Shown here: positions 16,450 to 25,410 of the stretch, piece after piece
Numbering within the stretch: the first letter of the stretch is position 1
How the letters are laid out: each line of letters opens with the position of its first letter
Notes under the pieces: model-generated
Told to the model about the DNA's origin: nothing
What the model saw: the letters and a program-made list of their open reading frames with translations, nothing else
Database searches by the model: none
Position numbers and translations under genes: made by a program
NCBI GenBank assembly: GCA_945862385.1
Contig: CAMAXV010000002.1
Location: 186,001 to 250,000, forward strand
Origin: Chitinophaga pinensis
GTDB lineage: Bacteria > Bacteroidota > Bacteroidia > Chitinophagales > Chitinophagaceae
DNA: 64,000 nucleotides
Reading direction: 5' to 3'

Positions 16450-18344
16450 AACATATTGATCAGGATTACAGTTCACTCAGTGAAGTACACCACAGTGTTG
16501 ACCCAGCCCATCAGAAAAAAGGATGGCGCAGGGTGTTGGCCTTCTTTGGTCCGGCCTACCTTGTAAGTGTCGGCTATATGGATCCCGGCAACTGGGCCAC
16601 GGACCTTGCCGGAGGCAGTCAGTTTGGCTATAAACTCATCTGGGTGCTGCTGATGAGTAACCTGATGGCCCTCCTGCTGCAAAGCCTTTCAGCCAGACTG
16701 GGTATTGTTCGCGGCAGGGATCTGGCACAGGCCAACAGGGAAACCTATCCTAAGGGTGTTAATTTTGCTTTTTATATTCTTGCTGAGGTGGCCATAGCCG
16801 CCACTGACCTGGCAGAAATTCTGGGTATGGCGATCGGTATTCAGCTGCTTACCGGACTGCCCCTTATCTGGGGCGTATTGCTTACCGTTGCTGATACATT
16901 TTTGTTTCTGTTCCTGCAAAGGCTTGGTATCAGGAAAATGGAAGCATTCATCATCAGTCTTGTTGGCATCATTGGCTTTAGTTTTCTCGCAGAGATGTTC
17001 CTGGCCAAACCAGACCTTGGTGAAGTGGCGAAGGGATTTATCCCGTCTATCCCCAATGAACAGGCGCTTTACATTGCCATTGGTATAATCGGCGCTACGG
17101 TAATGCCACATAACCTTTATCTGCATTCGGCGCTTGTGCAAACAAGAAAAATCAAACGGGATACTGAAGGCATCAAAAAGTCTATTAAACTGAACTTTAT
17201 AGACAGTGCCATTGCCCTGAACCTTGCTTTCTTTGTCAATGCTTTCATCCTCATTCTTGCTGCCACTGTTTTTTATACAACGGGCAGAACAGATGTAGCT
17301 GAAATCAAACAGGCCCATGAACTACTCGCGCCGATGCTCGGTACCTCCCTGGCACCAACATTGTTTGCCATTGCATTGATTGCATCAGGACAAAGTTCAA
17401 CCATTACCGGAACACTGGCTGGGCAAATCGTTATGGAAGGATACCTTCAGCTCAGAATAACACCCTGGGTAAGGAGGCTTATGACCAGGCTTATTGCAGT
17501 AGTTCCGGCAGTAATTGTTATCCTGATTAATGGAGAAAATAATATTGACAGCCTCCTGGTATTCAGTCAGGTTATCCTGAGCATGCAACTTGGCTTTGCC
17601 ATCATACCCCTGATTCATTTTACAAGCGACAGGAAAACAATGGGCGTTTTTACCATCAAACCTTGGGTCATTATCCTTGCGTCACTTATCACGCTTGTTT
17701 TGGTATACCTGAACCTCCGCATGGTTTATGAGCAGGCCTCTGTATTCTTCGAAAACTCAGATTCTATTTGGGCCAAAGCGTTGATTATTGCCGCTGCACT
17801 GGCATACATTACCCTGTTGCTTATGGCAATTTTCTATCCTTTGTTTGTAAAAGTTACATCAGAAGAAGAAATCAGTGTTCATCCCCTTCCTGAGAAACTT
17901 CAGCATGTGGTTATTCCCTTGCGTGAAAAGATGGCTGCCCAGAAAATTGCAGTGGCACTGGACTTCAGCAAAAACGATCATAAGCTGATAGGACATGCAC
18001 TCGGACAAGGTACAAAAGACAGCCATTACCTGTTGATACACGTTGTTGAGAGTCCAGCTACACGTTTCCTGGGTGATGCTGCAGATGACATGGAAACACG
18101 TAATGACAAGGAGCGGATGGAAAAATTTGTAGCTGAATTACGTGAAAAAGGTTATACCGCAGAAGGCATGCTGGGTTACAATAACCGCGTAAAGGAAATT
18201 GTGCGGCTCGTCAGGCAAAACCGGGCTGACCTGCTGGTAATTGGAGCACACGGACATAAAGGCATCCGTGATATGGTTTACGGACAAACTGTTGATGAAG
18301 TAAGGCATGCCTTGCGTATTCCTGTGCTTATAATCAACATCTGA
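16446..18344 (+). CDS. Nramp (MntH-type) divalent metal transporter fused to a UspA domain
   Basis: 632 aa. Residues ~30-455 are an Nramp transporter with the signature DPGN (46-49) of helix 1 and MPHNLYLHS (from 220) of helix 6, which together hold the Mn2+/Fe2+ ion. About 11 hydrophobic segments are visible. A linker leads to a cytoplasmic universal-stress-protein domain at ~490-632, ending VIGAHGHKGIRDMVYGQTVDEV, the nucleotide-binding G-2x-G-9x-G-type motif (last Gly, then T/V variants). Typical MntH is ~410-450 aa, so the fusion adds a possible nucleotide-sensing module. Coupled to the upstream regulator through ATGA. Confidence 0.92.
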   Translation: MKHIDQDYSSLSEVHHSVDPAHQKKGWRRVLAFFGPAYLVSVGYMDPGNWATDLAGGSQFGYKLIWVLLMSNLMALLLQSLSARLGIVRGRDLAQANRETYPKGVNFAFYILAEVAIAATDLAEILGMAIGIQLLTGLPLIWGVLLTVADTFLFLFLQRLGIRKMEAFIISLVGIIGFSFLAEMFLAKPDLGEVAKGFIPSIPNEQALYIAIGIIGATVMPHNLYLHSALVQTRKIKRDTEGIKKSIKLNFIDSAIALNLAFFVNAFILILAATVFYTTGRTDVAEIKQAHELLAPMLGTSLAPTLFAIALIASGQSSTITGTLAGQIVMEGYLQLRITPWVRRLMTRLIAVVPAVIVILINGENNIDSLLVFSQVILSMQLGFAIIPLIHFTSDRKTMGVFTIKPWVIILASLITLVLVYLNLRMVYEQASVFFENSDSIWAKALIIAAALAYITLLLMAIFYPLFVKVTSEEEISVHPLPEKLQHVVIPLREKMAAQKIAVALDFSKNDHKLIGHALGQGTKDSHYLLIHVVESPATRFLGDAADDMETRNDKERMEKFVAELREKGYTAEGMLGYNNRVKEIVRLVRQNRADLLVIGAHGHKGIRDMVYGQTVDEVRHALRIPVLIINI

Positions 18345-18380
18345 TATTTGTGATTCAATGCTGATTTTGTATATTCAGTT

Positions 18381-19436
18381 ATGAAAAAACTGCTTTTGAT
18401 CATTACAACCGGTCTTCACCTGATTACTTTGGCTCAGGTGAAGAGAGAAGGAATGACTGATACTGAAAGAAAGGGCATTATTGCTGATCAGTTTATCTAC
18501 GAAACTGCACCTTTCCCGGAGTGTCATGCCTCAACAATTGTTGAAACACCTGCAGGACTCGTTGCTGCCTGGTTTGGCGGAACGAGAGAGGGACATAAAG
18601 ATGTCAATATTTATACCAGCAGATTTACTGATGGAAAATGGACTGTACCCGAAATGGCAGCCGATGGTTTCATCAATGCTGACACAAGATATGCCTGCTA
18701 CAATCCTGTTTTATTCCTGGCTCCGGATGGAGAGCTGCTTTTGTTTTACAAAATTGGTCCGCGTGTAGTTGACTGGACCGGCTGGATGAAACGTTCAAAA
18801 GACAACGGACTGACCTGGGGAGCAGCAGAAAGATTGCCTGATGGCATACTCGGACCAATCCGCAACCAGCCTTATCTCGCAGATGAGTTATTGATTTGTC
18901 CATCCAGCACTGAAAGAGACGGATGGAAAGTACATTTTGAATTTACTTCTGACAATGGACGCACCTGGACAAAAGGTCCGGACCTCAATGACGCAAAGCC
19001 TATCAGCGGAATACAGCCTGCTGTGCTGAGACACGATAACAAAACACTTCAGGCCCTGACCCGTAGTCAGAACAGAACCATCAACGAAACATGGAGCTAC
19101 GATAACGGCCGCACATGGGATCTTTTGAAGCAGACTGAGATGCCTAATAATAATTCCGGCATTGACGCCATTACGCTAAAAGATGGCAGGCACCTGCTGG
19201 TCTATAACAATGTAAAGCCCCCGGAATCTGTTAAAGAAGGATGGGGCGGAAGGTCTCCACTCAATGTGGCTATATCCAATGATGGAAAAAACTGGGAACC
19301 CTTGGCAGTGCTGGAAAACGAACCTAAAATGGAGTTTTCTTATCCATTTGTTATTCAAACAGCAGACGGATTAGTCCACATCACCTATACCTGGAAGCGG
19401 AAAAAAATCAAACACGTTGTGATGAACATTAAATAA
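18381..19436 (+). CDS. Sialidase-family (BNR repeat) secreted protein
   Basis: 351 aa with a signal peptide (MKKLLLIITTGLHLITLAQ). Asp-box-type strings recur: SKDNGLTWG, TSDNGRTWT, SYDNGRTWD and SNDGKNWEP. CHASTIVETPAGLVAAWFGG opens the propeller as in PF13088 sialidase-like proteins. These act on sialic acids or other acidic sugars, or simply bind glycans. The full catalytic set (Arg triad, Tyr, Asp) cannot be confirmed by eye. It follows the Nramp gene by 36 bases, probably with its own regulation. It converges on the TolC gene with a 25-base gap. Confidence 0.75.
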   Translation: MKKLLLIITTGLHLITLAQVKREGMTDTERKGIIADQFIYETAPFPECHASTIVETPAGLVAAWFGGTREGHKDVNIYTSRFTDGKWTVPEMAADGFINADTRYACYNPVLFLAPDGELLLFYKIGPRVVDWTGWMKRSKDNGLTWGAAERLPDGILGPIRNQPYLADELLICPSSTERDGWKVHFEFTSDNGRTWTKGPDLNDAKPISGIQPAVLRHDNKTLQALTRSQNRTINETWSYDNGRTWDLLKQTEMPNNNSGIDAITLKDGRHLLVYNNVKPPESVKEGWGGRSPLNVAISNDGKNWEPLAVLENEPKMEFSYPFVIQTADGLVHITYTWKRKKIKHVVMNIK

Positions 19437-19461
19437 GCAAAAGCACCTGCATCAGGTAAAA

Positions 19462-20853
19462 CTATCTGAGTGTACCTGCTGCTGCTTGCATGGATATGAG
19501 GCTGTTGAAGAATTTTGACCTCAATTCCGCATATTTCTGCTCTGTTTCCAGTAATTTATTTTCCCTTGAGTTGACCAAAAAGAGGCTGCTTTCGCCCAGC
19601 TTTAACTTAATTTCTTCAGCTCTGAGTAGCGTTTGCTGGTTTTTCAGGTTTTGCTGCATAAAGTTAACCTGCTGTTGCATGGCAATCACTTCATTGAAAG
19701 CTGCCCGAACCTTGTTACCTATTTCCAGTCTGGCCTGATCAAATGTAAGCTGGTTGTCCTGAATTTTTATTTTGGCCATGCGGTACTCCCCTCTTGCTTC
19801 GCGTTGAAAAAGGGGAAGTCCGAATTGCACACCATATTTAAAGTTATTTTCAAACAAAGGAGAAGCGAAGGTTTTACTCAGGCCATAGCCCTTGTTCAAA
19901 AAATTATAGGACATGTCTAACTTGGGCAGCAGATTCTGAAATTTACTGCGTCTGTCAATTTCCAGAACATCAGACTTAAGGGAAGTAGTGCGCAATTTGG
20001 GATGTTCTTCCATGGCAATAAGTAATGCTTCATCCAGAAGAGGAACAGGGTAAGTATTTACCGGCACAACCATCCAGGATGTATCTGGCAGGACTTCTTC
20101 TGCAAGTTCATAAGGTTTTGCATCATCAGTCCACATAAAGTTGCTCAACATGAGCCTTGCCTTTTGTAAGTCAAGCCAGGATTGCCGCTCCATAACCTGA
20201 ATAGATTGCAATTGCGCAAATGCCTCAATCGTATCCAGTGCTGCGCGATCACCAGACTGCCATGCTTTCCGCACAAAATCAACTCGATTTTCATTGACCT
20301 GGATTGCCCTGACCAATACCTGATTGACCTGGTGTGATACAGTCCATTTCCAGTATGCCTCGCCGGCATCCTGCAGGAGGTCATTGATTGTCTGACGCTG
20401 TTCCTGGATACTCATCCGGATGAATATTTTACCCTGCTGAACTGCTGCCCTTCGCTTGTCGAATAAAAGCCCCTTAAGCACTGGAATAGATACCCCCAGG
20501 TAGGTGCTTTTCCCAATGGTCATGGATGGATCCACGCGAGAACCCAGGTTATTTTCCAGTCCGGCTTTAATATCTATACCATACCAGGTAGGTATTTTAA
20601 GTGACGGATTTGTGAAGTTGAAGTAACTTGAACCATCGAATGTCTTTCTGTCTGCCTCATAATATAAAGCTGGGTCAAACATCCCTCTTGAGGAAGTCAG
20701 TGCCGCTTTTGCCTGTTCAACACCAAGCGAAGCCTGTTTCACTACAGGATGGTATTTTCTGATGATATCCAATGTGGCATCCAGCATCAGATACTTATCC
20801 TGGGCTTTTGCACAAGAACAAATTGAAAGGAACGCAAATATCAGGTGCCGCAT
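19462..20853 (-). CDS. TolC-family outer-membrane efflux protein
   Basis: 463 aa from the ATG at 20853, where a signal peptide (MRHLIFAFLSICSCAKAQ) begins; the 27-residue extension in the ORF track overlaps the HlyD gene. Long amphipathic helices with paired repeats (LDIIRKYHPVVKQASLGVEQAK in the first half, LDEALLIAMEEHPKLRTTSLK in the second) are characteristic of TolC-type channels. It starts one base after the HlyD-type adaptor stop and is the last gene of a three-gene export operon. It should form the outer-membrane exit duct. Confidence 0.9.
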   Translation of the reverse strand: MRHLIFAFLSICSCAKAQDKYLMLDATLDIIRKYHPVVKQASLGVEQAKAALTSSRGMFDPALYYEADRKTFDGSSYFNFTNPSLKIPTWYGIDIKAGLENNLGSRVDPSMTIGKSTYLGVSIPVLKGLLFDKRRAAVQQGKIFIRMSIQEQRQTINDLLQDAGEAYWKWTVSHQVNQVLVRAIQVNENRVDFVRKAWQSGDRAALDTIEAFAQLQSIQVMERQSWLDLQKARLMLSNFMWTDDAKPYELAEEVLPDTSWMVVPVNTYPVPLLDEALLIAMEEHPKLRTTSLKSDVLEIDRRSKFQNLLPKLDMSYNFLNKGYGLSKTFASPLFENNFKYGVQFGLPLFQREARGEYRMAKIKIQDNQLTFDQARLEIGNKVRAAFNEVIAMQQQVNFMQQNLKNQQTLLRAEEIKLKLGESSLFLVNSRENKLLETEQKYAELRSKFFNSLISMQAAAGTLR

Positions 20854-20854
20854 G

Positions 20855-22198
20855 TCATTTCTTTTTGTCTTTTTCAGCTGTAACAGGCTTGTAATATTCC
20901 GGAGGGAATCCGTTAATCTGCCGCCATAATTCATACCATATGCTCACATTTTTCAGCATGGCAAAACCTTTTACACCAGCTCCGAATCTCACATTCACAG
21001 GCCATGCCTTTTCTCTCTTACCCGGTACTACCAGAATTCTGAATTTACCATTGATATTTACATTTGTTTCAACGGCGATGACCTCACCTAAAAATGTTCC
21101 ATAGCTTGCTGCAGGCCATCCAGAAAAGACTATTGCAGGGAATCCGTCAAAAATGAGGCGAACTTCCTGGCCTTTATTGACCAGAACGAGGTCTTGCGGA
21201 GCAACAAACAACTCTACGGCGAGGTCTGTTTGCGTTGGTACAATTTCAGCGATGGTTTCACCCTCTTTGACCATTTCATTCAGACCCTGCTTACGGGCGT
21301 TGTTCACCTGGCCATCCTGCGGAGCTATAAGCCAGCGCTGGCTACCTCTGATAACATAATTAGCCAGTTGATTTGTATTTTTAGCCAGATCCCCACCGGT
21401 TGATGCCACCTCGCTTTGTGCACCTGCTATTTCGCTTCTGGCTTTAAAAATCTTGTCATCAGCATCCTGCCGCACGCCCAGCATTTCAATTCGGGTGATA
21501 GCCAGATCCTGACGTGTATTTAATAATTTCTGTTGTTTTTCTGTAGCAAAAGCCTGCATTTTATTGAATTGCGCAGTTCTTCTTTCCAGTTCTGTGAGTG
21601 CTATGATACCATCTGAAAACATTTGTTTGGCCCTACTGAATTGCAATGTAGCAATACCCAGATCAATCTCTGCAGCAACCAATTCAGCACTGTCACTTAA
21701 TACTTTCCGCTTTAACTGCTCCAATTTATTTTCCATTGCAGCAATTTTAAAATCCCTCGATTGTTCCAGGGCAATAACCTGACTTTGTGTGGCTTTTATT
21801 TTTTGCTGGTAAAAATCTATTTTGAGTTGTTTGGATTTTAATTGTTCCTCCGTACGCTCCACCAGATCGGGATCGAGGTAATCATCCTTTACATCTGCCA
21901 ACTGAACTATGGTATCACCCTTTTTAACCATGTCTCCTTCCTTGACCCACCATTTGATGATTCTTCCCGGTATGATGGTATTGAGCTCTTGTGGACGCTG
22001 GTCTTGATACAGGGTGGTTACAGTTCCTGCTGCATTGATATTTTGTGTCCACGGCAGAAACATCAAGACTGCCAAAGAGATGAGAATACTGTAAAACCAA
22101 TATTTAACCCTGCTATCACGGTGTGCCCTGTAAATAAGTTCAGGTGCCTGCGGGTCGAAACCTGTTTCCCTTTTAATTGTTCGGATTACATTTTTCAT
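20855..22198 (-). CDS. HlyD-family periplasmic adaptor protein
   Basis: 447 aa: a cytoplasmic stretch, one membrane segment (FYSILISLAVLMFLPW), then a lipoyl/biotinyl-like half motif (IPGRIIKWWVKEGDMVKKGDTIVQL), a long coiled-coil hairpin (~110-290), and the second half motif (LIAPQDGQVNNARKQGLNEMV). This is the membrane-fusion-protein layout of type I secretion and multidrug pumps. It bridges the ABC protein encoded just upstream (1-base gap) and the TolC protein just downstream. Confidence 0.9.
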   Translation of the reverse strand: MKNVIRTIKRETGFDPQAPELIYRAHRDSRVKYWFYSILISLAVLMFLPWTQNINAAGTVTTLYQDQRPQELNTIIPGRIIKWWVKEGDMVKKGDTIVQLADVKDDYLDPDLVERTEEQLKSKQLKIDFYQQKIKATQSQVIALEQSRDFKIAAMENKLEQLKRKVLSDSAELVAAEIDLGIATLQFSRAKQMFSDGIIALTELERRTAQFNKMQAFATEKQQKLLNTRQDLAITRIEMLGVRQDADDKIFKARSEIAGAQSEVASTGGDLAKNTNQLANYVIRGSQRWLIAPQDGQVNNARKQGLNEMVKEGETIAEIVPTQTDLAVELFVAPQDLVLVNKGQEVRLIFDGFPAIVFSGWPAASYGTFLGEVIAVETNVNINGKFRILVVPGKREKAWPVNVRFGAGVKGFAMLKNVSIWYELWRQINGFPPEYYKPVTAEKDKKK

Positions 22199-22199
22199 A

Positions 22200-23924
22200 T
22201 CAGATCTTTCCCTCCTGTTGTAGTATTAGTTTGGCAGGTCCGCTTTTTTTAATCTTCCCGTTTTCCATGATCACTATAATATCACATTTTTCAGCAAAAG
22301 TAATGTCTCCGGAAGCTACAAGTACGGTTGTCTGAGTTAAACCAAGAAGGTAATCTGTGATATTACGACAGAGCTGTCCGCCAGCCATTTCGAAAGGTTC
22401 ATCCAGGATTAATAAATCCGGATTCCCCGCAAAAGCTCTTAATAAAAGAATTTTTTTAGCTATGATACTGGAGAGTCCTTTACCCGTGGGTTTCAGCACT
22501 GTATCGAAACCTGCTGGCAGGGTATTTAAAAACGATTTCAATCCAAGCACCTCAACAAGTGGCAATAACTTCTGAACTGTTATGCTGGGATCTCCCATTG
22601 TAATATTCTCCATCAAAGTTCCAAGAAAGACATCCTGATCATGGTAGAATACACCTATATGTTTCCGGTATGATTCCGGTAAATAATTGCCGATGGGAAT
22701 ACCATTTATGAGCAAAGCTCCTTCCTGATGTTGATATATACCTGTAGCCAGTTCCAGCAGCGTTGATTTGCCAGAAGAAGCTTCGCCCATGATACATATT
22801 TTCATTGCCGGCAATACATCAAGATTAATATTATTCAATACCTGCTTATGACCATCAAAACTAAAAGAAAGGTTTTCAAATTGCAGGGTAACGCCCATTC
22901 CATTTGAGTTAAAATGCAACGAGCCCCCGGATTCAATTTCCTTTTCAGTAACCTTTGTTAATTTATCAAGGCTTGTAAGTAGGTCATAACCCTTATCGAG
23001 ACTGAGGATCAGCTTTTCAACAGCTGCCAGCACTGTAAGGATCACTATTTCCGCCGCAATGAACTGACCCAGGTTAAGCTGCTGATCCATCAGCAGAAAT
23101 GCGCCGATAATCAACATGGCAGCTGTAATCAGTAATTTAAACAGGATAAGAGACCAGTACTGAAATTTAAGTACAAGGAAGTGTTCTGTTCTTGCCTTGA
23201 GATACCCCTCGAGCATCTGATCTGTTTTCCTCAGGTGAAAGCTGTTGTTTCCTGCCACCTTGAATGTTTTGAAGGTTCTTGCGATTTCCTCAAGCCATCC
23301 TGCAACATTGTATTTGTAATTACTTTCCCTCAGTGATGCTGAGAATCCGGGTTTTGAGGTGTAATACAAGACCGCATACAGCACAGTTAACATTAAGAGA
23401 CCCAGAATGATGAAAACAGGGTTATAAAAAGATAGGAGAATGAGTCCGAATAATATCTGGATAACAGCAAGAGGGATATCAATCAACAATTTGGAGAGTG
23501 CTTTTTGCAGCGAAACTGTATCAAAGAAGCGGTTTACAAGTTCCGGAAGGTGGTATTGATCTGTGTAGAATGATTTTAGTTTGGGTATAATATAGGTGAA
23601 TTCAAAGGCATACCGTGTAAAGAGACGTTGCTGTATTTTTTCAACTACACGCATCTGACTTACCTGAAGCACACCCGAAGAGAGCACACCAAGAACTACC
23701 ATGAAAATCAGAAGCCACATTGAAGCAGGAAGCTTGCTTTGGCCTGCTGCAACCTGAGCAAAATTTATGATTGCCTGTATACCCAGCGGAAGGGATAACT
23801 GGATGAGTCCACTCAGGATGGCGAAGAAATAAATGGCAGATACTTCCTTTTTTTCAAGCCTGATTACTTCAAAAAATCTTCTGATAGATTTCCCGAGGGA
23901 AACCTCCACGTCATTACCTGCCAT
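22200..23924 (-). CDS. ABC exporter (fused TMD-NBD) with degenerate ATPase motifs
   Basis: 574 aa: a six-helix transmembrane domain (~25-305) and an ATP-binding domain (~345-574), as in HlyB/LapB exporters but without an N-terminal peptidase domain. Walker A is intact (GEASSGKST, 380-388), as is Walker B with the catalytic Glu (LLILDEP). The signature LSGGQ is replaced by LSSII (484-488), and the H-loop His by Ser/Gly (VASGD, ~537-541). In ABC proteins these contact the gamma phosphate across the dimer, so hydrolysis should be weak or altered. First gene of the ABC-HlyD-TolC operon; it may move a peptide, a small molecule or act as a regulated gate. The cargo is unknown. Confidence 0.85.
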   Translation of the reverse strand: MAGNDVEVSLGKSIRRFFEVIRLEKKEVSAIYFFAILSGLIQLSLPLGIQAIINFAQVAAGQSKLPASMWLLIFMVVLGVLSSGVLQVSQMRVVEKIQQRLFTRYAFEFTYIIPKLKSFYTDQYHLPELVNRFFDTVSLQKALSKLLIDIPLAVIQILFGLILLSFYNPVFIILGLLMLTVLYAVLYYTSKPGFSASLRESNYKYNVAGWLEEIARTFKTFKVAGNNSFHLRKTDQMLEGYLKARTEHFLVLKFQYWSLILFKLLITAAMLIIGAFLLMDQQLNLGQFIAAEIVILTVLAAVEKLILSLDKGYDLLTSLDKLTKVTEKEIESGGSLHFNSNGMGVTLQFENLSFSFDGHKQVLNNINLDVLPAMKICIMGEASSGKSTLLELATGIYQHQEGALLINGIPIGNYLPESYRKHIGVFYHDQDVFLGTLMENITMGDPSITVQKLLPLVEVLGLKSFLNTLPAGFDTVLKPTGKGLSSIIAKKILLLRAFAGNPDLLILDEPFEMAGGQLCRNITDYLLGLTQTTVLVASGDITFAEKCDIIVIMENGKIKKSGPAKLILQQEGKI

Positions 23925-24042
23925 ACTGGAAATTTAGAACTACAACAATAGATTGACAACAGTTTTTCAGAACCTTTGTTCAAAGCCTGCCACTGGTGTG
24001 CGAAATTATCCAATCCGGATTTAAAAATAAGTTAATTCGTAT

Positions 24043-24987
24043 TTAAGGTCTCATGACCATCGGGGGGGCACCCGGTGAATCTTTGGGTATTTCCAGCGGG
24101 AGGTTATTCAGAATAACTTCCTTTAATGCCTCAACCAGCGCTTCTTTAACATAATAACGGTAGGTCACCAGTCCGATTTCCCTTACCGGAGCAGGAGCTG
24201 AGAAATAACGGATATTTTTACGCATTTCCTCCCGCATTTCTTTTACAGCCAGCATGGGCAGTACAGTCATGCCATCCATTACATCAATAACTTTCTTGAG
24301 TGTTTTAAGGCTTCCTGCTTCAAATTCCAGTTGATGAATATCCCTTTCCCTTTCTTTCAGTTCACAAAGGTTCACTACCTGTGTACGCATACAATGACCT
24401 TCTTCCAGCAACCAGAGTTGATTGTGGTCAATGTCTGCAGGTAAAACAAAGTTTTTTTCAAGCAGTTTCTGGTTATCAGATGCATAAACCACAAACTCTT
24501 CGTTGAAAAGGTGATGTTCCATCAATCCTTTTCTGCCCAGTGGAATAGCCATCAAACCCGCATCCAGGTCACCCTGCTCAAGTCTGTAGATTATTTCATC
24601 TGTAGTAATCTCATTTATTTTAAGCTTTACACTGGGATATTTCTCCAGAAACTGCTTAACAAACATAGGCAGGATATATGGGGCCAAAGTTGGTATGATA
24701 CCTAACCTAAGCTCACCTTTCAGTACACCGCGCTCAGAACCAATAATTTCGTCCATTCGAGATGCTTCCTGTATGATTACACGTGCCTGAGAGATGATTC
24801 TTTTGCCCACTGATGTAGGGACCAATGGCTTTTTACTCCTGTCAAATAATTTTACACCAAGCTCGTCTTCGAGCTTTTTAACCATCATGCTCAAAGTAGC
24901 CTGTGTTACATGACATTTTTCCGCGGCTGTCACAAAATGCCTGTGATCATCCAATGCAATCACATATTCCAATTGCTGAATATTCAT
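24043..24987 (-). CDS. oxyR: OxyR, peroxide-sensing LysR-family regulator
   Basis: 314 aa. The N-terminal helix-turn-helix (MNIQQLEYVIALDDHRHF ... ATLSMMVKKLEDELGVKLF) is LysR type. The sensor domain holds EEGHCMRTQVVNLC with cysteines at 199 and 208, the same positions as the peroxide-reactive pair of E. coli OxyR. It therefore very probably forms the H2O2-induced disulfide. Upstream lies an ATAG-n7-CTAT site (25047-25061), and on the other side a candidate divergent RNA. The downstream export operon is on the same strand 118 bases away; whether it is controlled by OxyR is open. Confidence 0.93.
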   Translation of the reverse strand: MNIQQLEYVIALDDHRHFVTAAEKCHVTQATLSMMVKKLEDELGVKLFDRSKKPLVPTSVGKRIISQARVIIQEASRMDEIIGSERGVLKGELRLGIIPTLAPYILPMFVKQFLEKYPSVKLKINEITTDEIIYRLEQGDLDAGLMAIPLGRKGLMEHHLFNEEFVVYASDNQKLLEKNFVLPADIDHNQLWLLEEGHCMRTQVVNLCELKERERDIHQLEFEAGSLKTLKKVIDVMDGMTVLPMLAVKEMREEMRKNIRYFSAPAPVREIGLVTYRYYVKEALVEALKEVILNNLPLEIPKDSPGAPPMVMRP

Positions 24988-25046
24988 GCTACTAATATAA
25001 GGCTGATATAGATATTAATAATATAGATAATACTTATATTGAGGTT

Positions 25047-25061
25047 ATAGATATACTCTAT
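25047..25061. promoter_or_regulatory. Candidate OxyR operator
   Basis: ATAG-ATATACT-CTAT has the tetranucleotide pattern and 7-base spacing of E. coli OxyR half sites (ATAGntnnnanCTAT), with one difference in the inner positions. It lies 60 bases before the oxyR start and just upstream of a candidate promoter reading the other way. Additional TATAGATA copies at 25007-25014, 25022-25029 and 25046-25053 could be further half sites. The region is AT-rich, so chance matches are possible. Confidence 0.4.
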
Positions 25062-25081
25062 GTCACAATAGAGTAATTCAG

Positions 25082-25113
25082 TTTGTTTGGTGTTTAATTT
25101 TATAGCACATTTG
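25082..25113 (+). promoter_or_regulatory. Candidate promoter divergent from oxyR
   Basis: TTTG at 25082-25085 and CACATTTG at 25106-25113 are 20 bases apart. This fits the Bacteroidota promoter layout TTTG-N19/20-TAnnTTTG with one mismatch in the first position of the -7 box. Transcription would start near 25119, running away from oxyR, with the OxyR-like operator ~60-70 bases upstream, a normal activator position. Confidence 0.35.
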
Positions 25114-25344
25114 CTTAACGCTAAGTTAACAAATCCTTTTCCTTTTTACAAGTTTCAGTCAATCTAACGGGAAACCCCCAAATATCCGATAAGAACAAGC
25201 CACTAAGATCCAATTACAAACCCAATCCAGCAAGACTAGGTTTGAGAAATACCACAACAAAAAACTAAAATGCAACTATCATAATCAATAACCAAACTAT
25301 TGAAAGTGTAGTTACCATATATTCAGAACGATTTAGATCCAATA

Positions 25345-25404
25345 ATGTCAGAATTGAAAAATCATAGGGCCTTCGGGCTCAGTGCGAGCGTTAAGAGTTA
25401 TTAG
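25345..25404 (+). CDS. Possible 19-codon micro-ORF inside the candidate RNA
   Basis: ATG at 25345 to TAG at 25402-25404 would encode MSELKNHRAFGLSASVKSY. The stop is six bases before the terminator stem, as expected for the last ORF of a transcript. There is no clear ribosome-binding site and no recognised family. Chance ORFs of this length are common, so this is only a candidate. Confidence 0.15.
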   Translation: MSELKNHRAFGLSASVKSY

Positions 25405-25410
25405 ACAAAC

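Noticed and set aside
19445-19457. ACCTG-CAT-CAGGT hairpin between the sialidase-like and TolC genes
   Set aside because: A 5-base stem without a convincing T-tract; chance is likely.
23974-23985. CTTTG-TT-CAAAG palindrome between oxyR and the ABC gene
   Set aside because: Only 5-base arms with a 2-base loop and no T-tract; too weak to call an operator or terminator.
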